DNA of 63,770 nt from positions 1 through 63,770 of the forward strand of contig NZ_NMUL01000003.1 in assembly GCF_002234595.1 (NCBI RefSeq). The letters are read 5' to 3'. Made by a program: the position numbers and the translations under genes. Below, piece by piece: positions 13,267 through 22,703 of this stretch. Numbering within the stretch: the stretch's first letter is position 1; the number at the start of each line of letters is the position of its first letter. This DNA comes from Amycolatopsis vastitatis (lineage in GTDB: Bacteria; Actinomycetota; Actinomycetes; Mycobacteriales; Pseudonocardiaceae). A model generated the notes under the pieces. It worked only from the letters and a program-made list of their open reading frames with translations. It searched no databases and was not told where the DNA came from.

Positions 13267-14886
13267 CTACTGGCGGGCGCGCTGCTTGATGCGCGACGTC
13301 AGCTCCTGCACCTGGTCGTAGATCCGCCGGCGCTCGGCCATCTCCTTGCGGATCTTCTTGTCCGCGTGCATGACCGTCGTGTGGTCGCGGCCGCCGAACG
13401 TCTGCCCGATCTTCGGCAGCGACATGTCGGTCAGCTCGCGGCAGAGGTACATGGCGATCTGGCGGGACGTGGCGAGCGCCTTCGTCTTGCCGGGGCCGCA
13501 CAGGTCGTCGAGCGTCACGTCGAAGAACTCGGAGATGACGCTCATGATGGTCGGCGCGGTGATCTCCGGCGCGTGGGAGTCGGGGATGAGGTCCCGCAGC
13601 ACGATCTCCGCCAGCGCGGCGTCCACCGGCTGCTGGTTCAGCGACGCGAACGCGGTGACGCGGATGAGCGCGCCCTCGAGCTCCCGGATGTTCGCCTCGA
13701 CGCGCGAGGCGATGAACTCCAGGACGTCGCCCGGCACCGCGAGCCTGTCCTGCGCCGCCTTCTTGCGGAGGATCGCGATGCGCGTCTCCAGCTCGGGCGG
13801 CTGGATGTCGGTGATGAGGCCCCACTCGAACCGCGTCCGCAGCCGGTCTTCCAGCGTCTCGAGGCGCTTCGGCGGCCGGTCGGAGCTGACGACGATCTGC
13901 TTGTTCGCGTTGTGGAGGGTGTTGAAGGTGTGGAAGAACTCTTCCTGCGTCCCTTCCTTGCCCTCCAGGAACTGGATGTCGTCGACGAGCAGGATGTCGA
14001 TGTCGCGGTAGCGCCGCTGGAAGGCGACCTTGCGGTCGTCGCGCAGCGAGTTGATGAAGTCGTTCGTGAACTCTTCGGTCGAGACGTACCGCACGCGCAT
14101 GCCGGGGAACAGCCGTTGCGCGTAGTGCCCGACCGCGTGCAGCAGGTGTGTCTTGCCGAGCCCGGACTCGCCCCAGATGAAGAGCGGGTTGTACGCGCGG
14201 GCGGGGGCTTCGGCGACGGCGACCGCGGCCGCGTGGGCGAAGCGGTTGGACGCGCCGATGACGAACGTGTCGAAGGTGTACTTCTCGTTCAGCTTCGTCT
14301 TCGACGTCTGCGGCTGCGCCGGCGCGGTGTACGGCTGGCCGGCGATCGGCTGGCCGGAGAACGTCGGCCAGATCTCGTGGACCGCGGCGAGCGCCTCGCC
14401 CTCTTCGTCGACTTCCTCGTCGGTGTCGTCGCCGTCGTCCGGCTTCGCCGCGGCTTGCTCGTGCGGCAGCCGCGGGGGCATCGGCTGGGCGGGCTCGGGA
14501 CGCGGCGGCGGCATCATCGGCGCGCCGTTGCCCGGCAGCGGCGGGGCCGCTTCGGGAGCCGCGCCGTTTTCCACTCGGCCGGGTGACGGCGCGTAGCGGG
14601 CCAAAGGCGCCGGGGCGACCGCCTCGGCGCTGTCGACCTTCACCGCGAGGGAGATGGCGCGGCCGAGGCGCCGCGAAAGCGCGTCGGTGATCGCGCCGCG
14701 CAACCCGCGCTCGATCGCTTCCTTCGCGAAGTCGCTGGGGGCGGCCAGGAGGGCGGTGCCGTCGAGCAGGCCGATCGGACGGGTCACGCGCATCCAGGCG
14801 CGCTGCTGGGGGGACAGGGTCCCGTCGGACAGTTCGCGTACCACCTGTTCCCAGATGACGCCCAGATTGTGCTGGTGCTCCGACAC
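13267..14886 (-). CDS. dnaA: Chromosomal replication initiator DnaA
   Basis: The 539-residue AAA+ initiator that melts oriC. Domain I starts [14 protein letters not shown] long Pro/Ala-rich and then acidic linker (about 95-195) is domain II, longer than in E. coli, as usual for actinobacteria. Domain III carries Walker [12 protein letters not shown], Walker [13 protein letters not shown] and the sensor SSDRPPK region. Domain IV has the DNA-binding [15 protein letters not shown] signature. The start is GTG 14886. Two DnaA boxes lie 110-130 bases upstream (14997-15017), consistent with autoregulation. A strong terminator follows, so dnaA is monocistronic. Confidence 0.98.
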   Translation of the reverse strand: MSEHQHNLGVIWEQVVRELSDGTLSPQQRAWMRVTRPIGLLDGTALLAAPSDFAKEAIERGLRGAITDALSRRLGRAISLAVKVDSAEAVAPAPLARYAPSPGRVENGAAPEAAPPLPGNGAPMMPPPRPEPAQPMPPRLPHEQAAAKPDDGDDTDEEVDEEGEALAAVHEIWPTFSGQPIAGQPYTAPAQPQTSKTKLNEKYTFDTFVIGASNRFAHAAAVAVAEAPARAYNPLFIWGESGLGKTHLLHAVGHYAQRLFPGMRVRYVSTEEFTNDFINSLRDDRKVAFQRRYRDIDILLVDDIQFLEGKEGTQEEFFHTFNTLHNANKQIVVSSDRPPKRLETLEDRLRTRFEWGLITDIQPPELETRIAILRKKAAQDRLAVPGDVLEFIASRVEANIRELEGALIRVTAFASLNQQPVDAALAEIVLRDLIPDSHAPEITAPTIMSVISEFFDVTLDDLCGPGKTKALATSRQIAMYLCRELTDMSLPKIGQTFGGRDHTTVMHADKKIRKEMAERRRIYDQVQELTSRIKQRARQ

Positions 14887-15487
14887 CTGTCTGGCTCCCC
14901 TCCCCTCGTCGGCGTGGACGGCCGATCCGCTCCCGGAACGCCCTGGTCACTCCACCCGGCGATCACAGGAAGCCTGTCCGCGCACCGGCACAGCGAATAT
15001 CCACATAGTTGTCCACAGCTGTGCACTAATGTACGGCGACCCGCGGTGCCGCCACCTGCGGGCTCGTCGTACGCCGGTGGGCACTCCACCACCCGGATAC
15101 TCGTGCACCTCGACCGGTGACCCGAGAGAGGCACGCTAACAAGCCCCGCTCGCGGCCACAAGGCATCCTGGGCCGCAAGCATTTCACGGTGTACGGCGCG
15201 TTGCCATTCGGTGCCGCCGCGTCGACGATCGCGGGCCCGCTTGCCCGTCGCGTACCGTGGCCGAGGGGGTGCTTACCGACCGCCGGACGGGGGTGCGTAC
15301 CCTCGTAAGGTCTCCCGTATGCGACGGGTGCGTTTCGCGTGCCCACGTTGTCGTTGCTCGTCGTGACGAGGCCACACGTTGGTAGGAGACACCAGAGACT
15401 GCCGTGCGCCCGCACGACACGCCAGGCGGGGGAAGTGATTCTTCCGGGCTGGTGGGAACACGGACACCGCGAGACACAGGAGAAGCA
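14887..15487. other. Divergent dnaA / rpmH promoter region
   Basis: This 601-base gap separates dnaA (leftward) from rpmH (rightward) and must hold both promoters. I see DnaA boxes at 14997-15017 but could not assign -35/-10 hexamers with confidence. No credible gene is present; short open frames here match no known protein. Confidence 0.6.
14997..15017. promoter_or_regulatory. DnaA boxes upstream of dnaA
   Basis: ATATCCACA (14997-15005) and a perfect TTGTCCACA (15009-15017) lie 3 bases apart, 111-131 bases upstream of the dnaA start codon. Paired boxes here are the usual arrangement for dnaA autoregulation in high-GC actinobacteria. Confidence 0.7.
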
Positions 15488-15631
15488 GTGAGCAAGGGTA
15501 AGCGCACCTTCCAGCCGAACAACCGCCGCCGCGCGAAGACCCACGGGTTCCGCCTGCGCATGCGCACCCGCGCCGGCCGGGCCATCCTGGCGGCCCGCCG
15601 TCGCAAGGGCCGCGGCGCGCTGTCCGCCTGA
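15488..15631 (+). CDS. rpmH: 50S ribosomal protein L34 (bL34)
   Basis: A 47-residue basic protein of the large ribosomal subunit. It starts [20 protein letters not shown] and contains the family core [19 protein letters not shown]. The start is GTG 15488 with AGGAG 6 bases upstream; a longer in-frame extension to 15404 is not conserved. It is the first gene of the rpmH-rnpA-yidD-yidC-jag cluster reading away from dnaA. Confidence 0.97.
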   Translation: MSKGKRTFQPNNRRRAKTHGFRLRMRTRAGRAILAARRRKGRGALSA

Positions 15632-15652
15632 TCGCCCCGATCGAGGCGCGCC

Positions 15653-16087
15653 GTGCTGCCGGCTGCCGCACGTCTGCGGCGGAGTGAGGATTTCCGCGTG
15701 GTTCTCCGTCGCGGCTCCAGGGCAGGCAGGCGCCGCCTCGTCGTCCACGCGCTCACCACGGACCCGTCCATGGCCGCCGATCCACCGTCGGCGGCCAGGG
15801 CGGGTTTTGTGGTGAGCAAGGCCGTCGGGAACTCGGTGGTCCGCCACCGCGTCACCCGCCGGTTGCGTCATCTCGTTTCGGCCAGACTCGGAACACTGCC
15901 CGCCGGCACTTCGTTGGTCGTACGGGCATTGCCGCCGTCGTCGACCGCGTCCAGCGCCGAGCTGGGATCCGATCTCGACGCCGCGTTGCGTCGGTTGGGG
16001 CTTCTGTCGTCGCACCGTCCGGCCGGGGATGTCCCCCGCCCGACGCGTCCCGCGGACGCGGCCCCCGACCACGGATCAGCGGTGTGA
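15653..16087 (+). CDS. rnpA: Ribonuclease P protein component
   Basis: The 144-residue basic subunit of RNase P, which assists the catalytic RNA in maturing tRNA 5' ends. It starts [20 protein letters not shown] and has the RNR-type signature [18 protein letters not shown], followed by LVVRALP. A Pro/Ala-rich tail of about 30 residues is an actinobacterial extension. It lies 21 bases after rpmH and overlaps yidD by 4 bases (GTGA), so it is co-transcribed and coupled. Confidence 0.96.
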   Translation: MLPAAARLRRSEDFRVVLRRGSRAGRRRLVVHALTTDPSMAADPPSAARAGFVVSKAVGNSVVRHRVTRRLRHLVSARLGTLPAGTSLVVRALPPSSTASSAELGSDLDAALRRLGLLSSHRPAGDVPRPTRPADAAPDHGSAV

Positions 16088-16428
16088 CCGGCATGCGAGC
16101 CAACCCCGAGCACGACTCAGCGCACGACCACTTCGATGACGGCGCCGCCGAGCCCCCGCGGCCCGGCCCGGTCGCCTGGGTCCTGCTGCTCCCCATCAAG
16201 CTCTACCGCAAGGCGATCTCGCCCTTCCTCCCGCCGGCTTGCCGGTTCTACCCGAGCTGCAGCGCGTACGCAGTCGAAGCCCTCACCCGGCACGGCGCCG
16301 GTCGCGGCTCCTACCTCGCGCTGCGCCGGCTGCTGCGCTGCGGCCCCTGGACGCCCCCCGGCCGCGACCCCGTGCCAGAGACGTTCTCGTGGCGTCACCG
16401 CAGACCTGAAACACCGATCGAGGAGTAG
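16084..16428 (+). CDS. yidD: Membrane protein insertion efficiency factor YidD
   Basis: A 114-residue member of the YidD family, a small membrane-associated protein that helps the YidC/Sec insertion pathway. The conserved core is [30 protein letters not shown], followed by RRLLRCGPW and a PVP motif; the three characteristic cysteines (CRF, SCS, RCG) are present. The N-terminal ~28 residues are acidic and not conserved. Start GTG 16084 overlaps the rnpA stop; ATG 16093 is an alternative. Confidence 0.94.
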   Translation: MTGMRANPEHDSAHDHFDDGAAEPPRPGPVAWVLLLPIKLYRKAISPFLPPACRFYPSCSAYAVEALTRHGAGRGSYLALRRLLRCGPWTPPGRDPVPETFSWRHRRPETPIEE

Positions 16429-16433
16429 CAGCA

Positions 16434-17552
16434 GTGCTCGATTTCATCTACTACCCCGTGTCCTTCATCCTCTGGTGTTGGCACAAGGTCTTCGGGTTCG
16501 TCTTCGGGGAATCGACCGCGGTCGCCTGGATCCTCGGCATCATCTTCCTGACGTTCACCGTCCGCGGCATCATGTTCAAGCCGTTCGTGAACCAGGTCCG
16601 GTCGATGAAGAAGATGCAGGACTTCGCGCCGGAGATGAAGAAGCTCCAGAAGAAGTACGCGAACGACCGGCAGCGCCAGGCCGCGGAGATGCAGAAGCTC
16701 CAGAAGGAGCACGGCGTCAACCCGCTGGGCAGCTGCCTGCCGATGCTGCTTCAGATCCCGGTCTTCATCGGCCTGAACCACGTCCTCCGTGCCTTCACGA
16801 TGCCGCCGCCCGGTGGCGGCCTGAAGACCGAGAACTACTTCTTCAGCCAGCACGACGTCGAGTCCTACGTCAACGCGAAGCTGTTCGGCGTCAACCTCGG
16901 TGAGGCCGTCTACAACGGCGTCGGGGTCGTCAGCGGCGGGGCCACGAACGTCGGGTTCCACTGGAGCGTGCTCCCGGTCGCGCTGCCGCTGATGATCGTC
17001 GCGTCGATCGCCACGCACCTCACCGCGCGGCACTCGGTGGCCCGGCAGAACGTCGCGTCGGCCACCCCGCAGACCGCGATCATGAACAAGCTGACGATGT
17101 ACATCTTCCCGCTCGGTGTGCTCGTCTTCGGTGCGCTGTTCCCGCTCGGCCTCCTCTTCTACTGGCTGGCGAACAACGGCTGGACCCTGATGCAGCAGCG
17201 CCTCGTCTACACGAAGATCGACAAGGAAGAGGCGGCTCGCAAGGCGGAGGCCGCGGAGAAGCGCGCGACGCTCGGGCCGAAGCCGGGCCAGAAGCCGGCC
17301 GCGCCGAAGGTCGGCCAGAAGCCGGTCCAGCAGAAGAAGAACCAGGCCGCGCAGACCGGAACGTCGAAGAAGGTCGCGAAGGCGGGCTCGGCGCACGGCT
17401 TCGCCCAGACCGTTCCGGCCAAGGACGGCGACAGCGACGGCGACAAGACCCCGGCCGACACGAACGGCCAGAACGGCTCGAAGGACAACGGCACGGGCGT
17501 GCCGGGCCTTCTCAAAGACTCGACCAGGAAGTCGGGCCGGAAGCGCCGCTGA
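16434..17552 (+). CDS. yidC: Membrane protein insertase YidC/Oxa1
   Basis: A 372-residue polytopic membrane protein that inserts and folds membrane proteins with or without SecYEG. It starts MLDFIYYPVSFILWCWHKVF, followed by helices at about 28-50. A coiled-coil cytoplasmic loop (about 55-95, KKMQDFAPEMKKLQKKY) and the conserved NPLGSCLPMLLQIPVFIGL segment come next. Two further hydrophobic spans (about 180-200 and 220-250) are followed by a highly charged Lys/Ala/Gln-rich tail (about 270-372). Gram-positive YidC proteins lack the large periplasmic domain, as here, though no lipoprotein Cys is present at the N-terminus. It lies 5 bases after yidD. Confidence 0.97.
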   Translation: MLDFIYYPVSFILWCWHKVFGFVFGESTAVAWILGIIFLTFTVRGIMFKPFVNQVRSMKKMQDFAPEMKKLQKKYANDRQRQAAEMQKLQKEHGVNPLGSCLPMLLQIPVFIGLNHVLRAFTMPPPGGGLKTENYFFSQHDVESYVNAKLFGVNLGEAVYNGVGVVSGGATNVGFHWSVLPVALPLMIVASIATHLTARHSVARQNVASATPQTAIMNKLTMYIFPLGVLVFGALFPLGLLFYWLANNGWTLMQQRLVYTKIDKEEAARKAEAAEKRATLGPKPGQKPAAPKVGQKPVQQKKNQAAQTGTSKKVAKAGSAHGFAQTVPAKDGDSDGDKTPADTNGQNGSKDNGTGVPGLLKDSTRKSGRKRR

Positions 17553-17578
17553 GCGCGACCGGTTCGGAGAGGAGACGA

Positions 17579-18139
17579 ATGATGTCGGAGACGATCGACA
17601 CGATCGACGCCGATAAGGACGACGTGACCCCGGAGACGGCCGCGGAGGCAGTGGACGAGCAGAAGCCGGGCGGTGACGACATCCTCGTCCAGGAGGGTGA
17701 CATCGCCGGCGACTACCTCGAGCGTCTGCTGGACCTGCTCGACTACGACGGTGACATCGACCTGGACGTGGAAGCCGGCCGCGCGATCGTGAGCATCGAC
17801 GGCGGCGAGGACCTCGAGAAGCTCGTCGGTCCGCGCGGCACGGTGCTGGAGGCGCTGCAGGAGCTGACCCGCCTGGCGGTCCAGCAGGAGACCGGCTCGC
17901 GCAGCCGGCTGATGCTGGACATCGCGGGCTGGCGCGCGGACCGCCGCGAGGAGCTGAAGGAGCTCGGCCGTTCGACGGCGGAGTCGGTCCTCAAGAGCGG
18001 CGAGCGGGTGCGGCTGCAGCCGATGAGCCCGTTCGAGCGCAAGGTGGTCCACGACGCGGTGGCGACGGTCTCCGGAGTCGCCAGCGAGAGCGAGGGCGAG
18101 GACCCGAAGCGCCGCGTGGTGATCTTCCCGGAGTCCTGA
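17579..18139 (+). CDS. jag: KH and R3H domain RNA-binding protein Jag/KhpB
   Basis: A 186-residue protein with an acidic N-terminus (1-40), a KH-like domain (about 45-115; DYLERLLDLLDYDGDIDL, GPRGTVLEALQELTRL) and an R3H domain (about 120-186; GSRSRLMLDIAGWRADRREEL, ending in PMSPFERKVVHD). The family binds small RNAs and mRNAs and affects cell-envelope synthesis in Gram-positives. GAGGAG precedes two consecutive ATG codons; the second (17582) has the better spacing. It follows yidC by 26 bases and ends the cluster before a strong terminator. Confidence 0.95.
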   Translation: MMSETIDTIDADKDDVTPETAAEAVDEQKPGGDDILVQEGDIAGDYLERLLDLLDYDGDIDLDVEAGRAIVSIDGGEDLEKLVGPRGTVLEALQELTRLAVQQETGSRSRLMLDIAGWRADRREELKELGRSTAESVLKSGERVRLQPMSPFERKVVHDAVATVSGVASESEGEDPKRRVVIFPES

Positions 18140-18151
18140 GGCCCGGTTGCC

Positions 18152-18193
18152 GAAGCGGCCCCACCCGACTGGTTCGGGTGGGGCCGCTTCTTT
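18152..18193 (+). terminator. Terminator after jag
   Basis: A perfect 17-bp stem (18152-18168 with 18174-18190) with a 5-base loop is followed by TTT. It ends the rpmH-rnpA-yidD-yidC-jag transcript. Confidence 0.92.
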
Positions 18194-18211
18194 GTGTGCT
18201 AGGTGTTGCTC

Positions 18212-18754
18212 ATGCGACCGGCGCCCGGTGAGGTTCTCCACTTCTCGGAGGACCCGTCGATCACCCGTTTCGAGCCGCACGTCGCCGCGACCGCGCGACA
18301 GCCGGAGGCGTACGTGTGGGCGGTCGACGCGGACCGGGCGCCGGACTACTGGTTCCCCCGCCAGTGTCCCCGCGCGATGGCTTGGGTGACGGCCGGAACC
18401 TCCGTCGCGGATCGGTCCCTCCTCGGCCCGGGCGTCGATCGCGTGCACGCGATCGAGTACGGCTGGCTCGAGGCGATGCGTACCGTGCGGCTGTTCGCCT
18501 ACCGGTTCGCGGCGACCTCTTTCCGTTCGTTCGGTGCGCACGCTCATGCGGTCGTGGCGACCGAGCCGGTGAGTCCGCTCGGACCTCCGGAGCCCGTCGG
18601 CGATCTGCTGGCGTGGCACGAGGAGGCCGGTATCGAACTACGCGTGCTGCCGAACCTGTGGCCGTTCGTCGACGCGGTGGCGGAGAGCTCGCTGGGCTTC
18701 AGCGGCATCCGGCTGGGGAACGCCCGGCCTCGGCCGAGCGAATTACACGCGTGA
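18212..18754 (+). CDS. DUF6886-like protein
   Basis: A 180-residue protein with ATG 18212 preceded by AGGTG at good spacing; the upstream GTG 18203 is too close to the site. The start LHFSEDPSITRFEPH, the VWAVDADRAPDYWFPRQCPRAM segment and the WLEAMRTVRLFAYRF and PVGDLLAWHEEAGIELRVLPNLWPF blocks match the DUF6886 family as I remember it. The fold looks like a small ADP-ribosyltransferase-like or RES-like enzyme, but this is only an impression and no function is known. The gene is inserted between jag and rsmG, a position empty in M. tuberculosis. It ends just before a parS site. Confidence 0.75.
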   Translation: MRPAPGEVLHFSEDPSITRFEPHVAATARQPEAYVWAVDADRAPDYWFPRQCPRAMAWVTAGTSVADRSLLGPGVDRVHAIEYGWLEAMRTVRLFAYRFAATSFRSFGAHAHAVVATEPVSPLGPPEPVGDLLAWHEEAGIELRVLPNLWPFVDAVAESSLGFSGIRLGNARPRPSELHA

Positions 18755-18755
18755 T

Positions 18756-18769
18756 GTTTCACGTGGAAC
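18756..18769. other. parS: parS-like site
   Basis: GTTTCACGTGGAAC differs from the symmetric consensus at one position. It follows the DUF6886-like gene at once and is the first of three sites around rsmG. Confidence 0.8.
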
Positions 18770-18798
18770 CGTCCCCGGCGGCGGCCGCCTGAGTGGAG

Positions 18799-18807
18799 TT
18801 GTCCACA
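18799..18807. promoter_or_regulatory. DnaA box before rsmG
   Basis: TTGTCCACA is a perfect actinobacterial DnaA box, 93 bases upstream of the rsmG start and between two parS sites. It may titrate DnaA or link rsmG-parAB expression to initiation. Confidence 0.6.
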
Positions 18808-18863
18808 TCTGCGGTCTGTCGGCTCGTTTTCGCCTCGACATCGGGGACAATCGAGCGAGCGCG

Positions 18864-18877
18864 GTTTCACGTGAAAC
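18864..18877. other. parS: parS site (perfect palindrome)
   Basis: GTTTCACGTGAAAC is identical to the canonical bacterial parS core. It lies 22 bases before rsmG and 1.7 kb before parB. Confidence 0.92.
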
Positions 18878-18899
18878 CGGCGGACGAGGAGTAGGCGGA

Positions 18900-19592
18900 G
18901 TGAGCTTGGAGCAGGCCGCGGCGGCGGTGCGGGCCGCGGCGGAGCGAGTGTTCGGTGAGCACGTCGACCAAGCGGCCGGGTACGTCGAACTCCTGGAGCG
19001 ACACGGCGTCGAGCGTGGCCTGATCGGACCCCGGGAAGTCGAGCGGCTGTGGGAACGGCACGTGCTCAACTCGGCGGTGATCGGCGAGCAGCTGCCCGAA
19101 GGGGCTCGCGTCATCGACGTCGGGTCGGGGGCGGGGCTTCCGGGAGTACCGCTGGCGATCGCGCGACCGGACCTCGATATCGTCTTGCTCGAACCGATGG
19201 CCCGCCGGGTGGACTGGCTGGCCGAGGTGGCCGAGAAGCTGGAACTCCCGATTACCATCATCCGTGGACGCGCGGAGGAGCGGCCTGTGCGTGAGCAGCT
19301 CGGTGGTGCCGACATCGTCACCGCTCGCGCGGTCGCCCCCCTCGCCCGGCTCGCGGAATGGTGCCTGCCACTCGTCCGTTCCGACGGCTTCCTGGTCGCC
19401 CTCAAAGGGGCCAGCGCGGCGGACGAGATCGATCGGGACGGCGCCGCCATCCGCAAGGCCGGCGGTGCCGATCCACTGATCGTCGAGTGCGGTGCGGCTG
19501 TGCTCGAGGTCCCCAGCACGGTCGTGAAGATCCGTCGCCTGCCGTCGAAGACGGCGCCGGGCAAGCCGAAGGCACGGAGCAGGAAGCGTTAA
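18900..19592 (+). CDS. rsmG: 16S rRNA (guanine527-N7)-methyltransferase RsmG
   Basis: A 230-residue SAM-dependent methyltransferase that modifies G527 in the 530 loop of 16S rRNA. The motif GSGAGLPGVPLAIARPD (about 72-88), LLEPMARRVDWL and the catalytic-region VTARAVAPL are present. The start is GTG 18900 with GGAG upstream. The last 25 residues are basic (KARSRKR). It is the gidB gene of the conserved jag-rsmG-parA-parB order. Loss of this gene gives low-level streptomycin resistance in many bacteria; this copy looks intact. Confidence 0.96.
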   Translation: MSLEQAAAAVRAAAERVFGEHVDQAAGYVELLERHGVERGLIGPREVERLWERHVLNSAVIGEQLPEGARVIDVGSGAGLPGVPLAIARPDLDIVLLEPMARRVDWLAEVAEKLELPITIIRGRAEERPVREQLGGADIVTARAVAPLARLAEWCLPLVRSDGFLVALKGASAADEIDRDGAAIRKAGGADPLIVECGAAVLEVPSTVVKIRRLPSKTAPGKPKARSRKR

Positions 19593-19603
19593 CGGGTCGC
19601 GAT

Positions 19604-19617
19604 GTTCCACGTGAAAC
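19604..19617. other. parS: parS site between rsmG and parA
   Basis: GTTCCACGTGAAAC differs at one position from the perfect palindrome. It lies 45-66 bases before the parA start. Confidence 0.88.
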
Positions 19618-19669
19618 GACGCGACTCGACCACCGACCAGACGTCTAGATGGAGGAGGTGTCGAGACCG

Positions 19670-20593
19670 GTGAATCCCCCGCCGTCCGACTCCACGGAGA
19701 CCAGCCACGACGTGGGCTGGACGCCGATCGCCGAAGAAGCCGCCCGCGCCGCGCGTCTGCTGCACCCGGAGAGGACGCTTCCCCGTCCCGGCCGTCGTCG
19801 CGTGATGACCGTCGCCAACCAGAAGGGCGGCGTCGGCAAGACCACCAGCACGGTCAACCTCGCCGCCGCGCTCGCCGTCCACGGGCTCAAGACGCTCGTC
19901 GTCGACCTCGACCCGCAGGGCAACGCGAGCACCGCGCTCGACGTCGACCACCGGTCCGGGACGCCCTCCATCTACGAGGTGCTCATCGGTGAGGTGACGC
20001 TCGCGGAGGCGGCCCAGCCGACCGAGCAGTCCCCCAACCTCTTCTGCGTACCGGCGACGATTGACCTCGCCGGTGCCGAGATCGAGCTCGTCTCGATGGC
20101 GTCCCGCGAGTCCCGGCTCAAGGAGGCGATCTCCTCGGAGATCCTCGACGAGATCGGCGTCGACTACGTCCTCATCGACTGCCCGCCGTCGCTGGGACTG
20201 CTGACGGTCAACGCGATGGTCGCCGCGCAGGAGGTGCTCATCCCCATCCAGTGCGAGTACTACGCGCTGGAAGGTCTCGGGCAGCTGCTGAGCAACATCG
20301 AGCTCGTGCAGCAGCACCTCAACCGCGAACTCCGCGTCTCGACGATCCTCCTCACCATGTACGACGGCCGGACCAAGCTGGCCGACCAGGTGACGAACGA
20401 GGTGCGGAACCACTTCGGCGACACCGTGCTGAAGACCGTCATCCCTCGCAGCGTGAAGGTGTCCGAGGCGCCCGGGTACGGCCAGACGGTGCTGGCTTAC
20501 GATCCCGGTTCGCGTGGGGCGATGAGCTACGTCGACGCGGCCAAGGAGATCGCCGAGCGTGGCGCACAGATGGAGAAAGGTAGTTCCACATGA
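19670..20593 (+). CDS. parA: Chromosome-partitioning ATPase ParA/Soj
   Basis: A 307-residue ParA ATPase from GTG 19670, chosen because GGAGG lies 11 bases upstream; ATG 19649 would add seven residues but has no site before it. A polar N-terminal extension (about 45 residues) precedes the deviant Walker [10 protein letters not shown]. The Walker B-like motifs ([19 protein letters not shown]) are conserved. With ParB and parS the enzyme segregates new origins, binding the nucleoid when ATP-bound. The end overlaps parB by 4 bases (ATGA). Confidence 0.95.
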   Translation: MNPPPSDSTETSHDVGWTPIAEEAARAARLLHPERTLPRPGRRRVMTVANQKGGVGKTTSTVNLAAALAVHGLKTLVVDLDPQGNASTALDVDHRSGTPSIYEVLIGEVTLAEAAQPTEQSPNLFCVPATIDLAGAEIELVSMASRESRLKEAISSEILDEIGVDYVLIDCPPSLGLLTVNAMVAAQEVLIPIQCEYYALEGLGQLLSNIELVQQHLNRELRVSTILLTMYDGRTKLADQVTNEVRNHFGDTVLKTVIPRSVKVSEAPGYGQTVLAYDPGSRGAMSYVDAAKEIAERGAQMEKGSST

Positions 20594-21591
20594 CCGAGCG
20601 CCGAGGAGGGCTGGGGCGCGGCCTCGCCGCTCTGATCCCGACCGGACCGACCGGTGGCGGCCCGCTGCCCGCGCCCGGTGAACCGTCGGCGGCGGACAAG
20701 AAGGCGGCCGAGGACAAGGGCTGGTTCGCGGCCAACGGTCAGGCGAAGCAGCACAGCGGCGAGGTGGCCGGCGCGGTCTACCGCGAGATCCCCGTCGGCT
20801 CGATCAAGCCGAACCCGAAGCAGCCGCGCCAGGTCTTCGACGAAGACGCGCTCGCCGAACTCGAGCACTCGATCCGCGAGTTCGGGCTCATGCAGCCCAT
20901 CGTGGTCCGCGAGCTCGGGAACGACGAGTACGAGCTCGTCATGGGCGAGCGGCGGCTACGGGCGTCGCAGCAGGCGGAGCTCGAAGCGATCCCGGCGATC
21001 GTCCGGCAGACCGCCGACGAGTCGATGCTCCGCGACGCGCTCCTGGAGAACATCCACCGCGTCCAGCTGAACCCCCTGGAAGAGGCGGCGGCGTACCAGC
21101 AGCTGCTCGACGAGTTCGCCGTCACCCACGAGGAGCTGGCGAGCCGGATCGGCCGCAGCCGCCCGGTCATCACCAACACGATCCGGCTCCTCAAGCTCCC
21201 CCTGCCGGTGCAGCGCCGGGTCGCCGCGGGCGTCCTGTCCGCCGGGCACGCGCGTGCGCTGCTGTCGCTGGAGGACGCCGAAAGCCAGGAAGAGCTCGCC
21301 GCCCGCATCGTCGCGGAAGGCATGTCGGTCCGGGCGACGGAGGAAGCCGTCACGCTCAAGAAGAGCGAGAAGCCGGCCAAGCCGAAGCCCGCGCCGCGCA
21401 AGCCGATCCAGGCGCCCGGGTTGCAGGAGCTCGCGAACCGGCTCTCGGACACGTTCGACACCCGCGTGAAGGTCGACCTCGGCCGGCGCAAGGGCCGGAT
21501 CGTGCTCGAGTTCGGCTCGGTCGACGACTTGGAGCGGATCGTCTCGATCATCGACGCGAACACGGCAAATCGGACACCGGATTCCGATTAG
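20590..21591 (+). CDS. parB: Chromosome-partitioning protein ParB
   Basis: A 333-residue ParB that binds parS and slides along DNA as a CTP-dependent clamp. The N-terminal ParA-interacting segment ([14 protein letters not shown]), the CTP-binding motifs ([17 protein letters not shown]), [14 protein letters not shown] and the central HTH ([10 protein letters not shown]) are visible. A Lys/Pro-rich linker (about 255-280) leads to the C-terminal dimerisation domain. Its four likely parS sites lie within the window. It is the last gene of the plus-strand origin cluster. Confidence 0.97.
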   Translation: MTERRGGLGRGLAALIPTGPTGGGPLPAPGEPSAADKKAAEDKGWFAANGQAKQHSGEVAGAVYREIPVGSIKPNPKQPRQVFDEDALAELEHSIREFGLMQPIVVRELGNDEYELVMGERRLRASQQAELEAIPAIVRQTADESMLRDALLENIHRVQLNPLEEAAAYQQLLDEFAVTHEELASRIGRSRPVITNTIRLLKLPLPVQRRVAAGVLSAGHARALLSLEDAESQEELAARIVAEGMSVRATEEAVTLKKSEKPAKPKPAPRKPIQAPGLQELANRLSDTFDTRVKVDLGRRKGRIVLEFGSVDDLERIVSIIDANTANRTPDSD

Positions 21592-21676
21592 GGATCACCC
21601 CAGGGCGTTTCGTCACGGTGATGATTGCGCATCGCGGTGATCGACGGCACGCTCGGTGATGATCGTTCGCGACACG

Positions 21677-21715
21677 AAAAAGGCCACCACGGACTGATCC
21701 GTAGTGGCCTTTCGC
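21677..21715. terminator. Bidirectional terminator between parB and ddl-like gene
   Basis: A 15-base arm (21679-21693) pairs with 21698-21712 with one mismatch around a CTGA loop. T-runs appear on both strands (TTTCG on plus, TTTTTCG on minus), so it can end both converging genes. Confidence 0.9.
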
Positions 21716-21722
21716 GTGAGGA

Positions 21723-22667
21723 TCAGCGGGCGATCGCCCGGGAGATCAGCTCCGAGAAAACTCCGCCGAGCGACTTGCCCGCCGCTTCGATCGACATCGG
21801 CACCGTGGACGTCTCGGTCAGACCCGGCGACAGGTTGACGGCGAGGAAGTTCACCGTGCCGTCCGCGGCGACGATCGCGTCGGTGCGGGAGATGTCGCGC
21901 AGTCCCATGACGCGGTGCGCGGCGACGGCCAGCTCGGCCACCGCCTTGGCCGCGGTGTCGTCGAGCCGGGCCGGGGTGAAGAAGTCGGTCAGGCCGGCGG
22001 TGTAGCGGGCCGTGAAGTCGTACACGCCGCTCTCCGGCACGATCTCGACCGCGGGGAGGGCCTGGGGCCCGTTCTCGCCTTCGACGACCGTCACGGCCAC
22101 CTCGACGCCCTCCACGTACCGCTCCGCGAGCACCGTGTCGCCGTAGGCGAAGCAGCCGACCATCGCCGCCGGCAGTTCCGCCGCCTCGCGCACCACCTGG
22201 GTGCCGAGCGCCGAGCCGCCCTGGTCCGGCTTGAGGATCAGCGGCAGGCCGAGGCGCTCCACCATCGCGTCGAGCACCGCCTGTGCGCCCAGCTCGCGGA
22301 AGATGCTGTGCGGCAGCACCACCCAGTCCGGCGTCACGAACCCGGCGTTCGCCAGCAGCGCCTTCGCGGTGGGCTTGTCCCACGCTCGGCGGCAGCCGTG
22401 GGAGCCGGTGCCGACGAACGGCACGTCCAGCATCTCCAGGACCGTCTGCACCGAGCCGTTCTCACCCTCGCCGCCGTGGAGGGCGATGACCACCGCGTCC
22501 GGGCGCTGGGTGCGCAGGCGCTCGAGCAGTCCGGCGTCGGTGTCCCATTCGTGGGTGTCGAAGCCTTCCGACTTCAACGCCGCCGAGAGCCGCCGGCCGG
22601 ACCTCAGGGAAATGTCGCGTTCGTGCGAAAGCCCGCCGGCGAGCACGGCAACGGTACGGTCGACCAC
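21723..22667 (-). CDS. D-alanine--D-alanine ligase family protein (ATP-grasp)
   Basis: A 314-residue ATP-grasp protein with the Ddl layout: GGLSHERDISLRSG (N-terminal domain), ALHGGEGENGSVQTVLEMLDVPFVGTG, WDKPTAKALL, the glycine loop KPDQGGSALGTQVV and the RTDAI segment containing the first metal-binding Asp. The third metal motif reads FLAVNLSPGLTETS where Ddl enzymes have E-x-N; the Glu is replaced by Ala (GCC codon). The protein may therefore be a ligase of altered activity or a non-canonical ATP-grasp enzyme; I would not assume it supplies D-Ala-D-Ala. It lies 36 bases after the aminotransferase gene on the same strand. Confidence 0.85.
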   Translation of the reverse strand: MVDRTVAVLAGGLSHERDISLRSGRRLSAALKSEGFDTHEWDTDAGLLERLRTQRPDAVVIALHGGEGENGSVQTVLEMLDVPFVGTGSHGCRRAWDKPTAKALLANAGFVTPDWVVLPHSIFRELGAQAVLDAMVERLGLPLILKPDQGGSALGTQVVREAAELPAAMVGCFAYGDTVLAERYVEGVEVAVTVVEGENGPQALPAVEIVPESGVYDFTARYTAGLTDFFTPARLDDTAAKAVAELAVAAHRVMGLRDISRTDAIVAADGTVNFLAVNLSPGLTETSTVPMSIEAAGKSLGGVFSELISRAIAR

Positions 22668-22703
22668 CGTAGGAACTCCTTTTGCTACTACGGACTTCCG
22701 GTT

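Noticed and set aside
14887..15487. Specific -35/-10 promoters for dnaA and rpmH
   Set aside because: Several weak candidates exist, none clearly better than background, so none is annotated.
18203..18792. Second frame over the DUF6886-like gene
   Set aside because: It is Arg-rich without motifs, while the annotated frame has conserved blocks and a ribosome-binding site.
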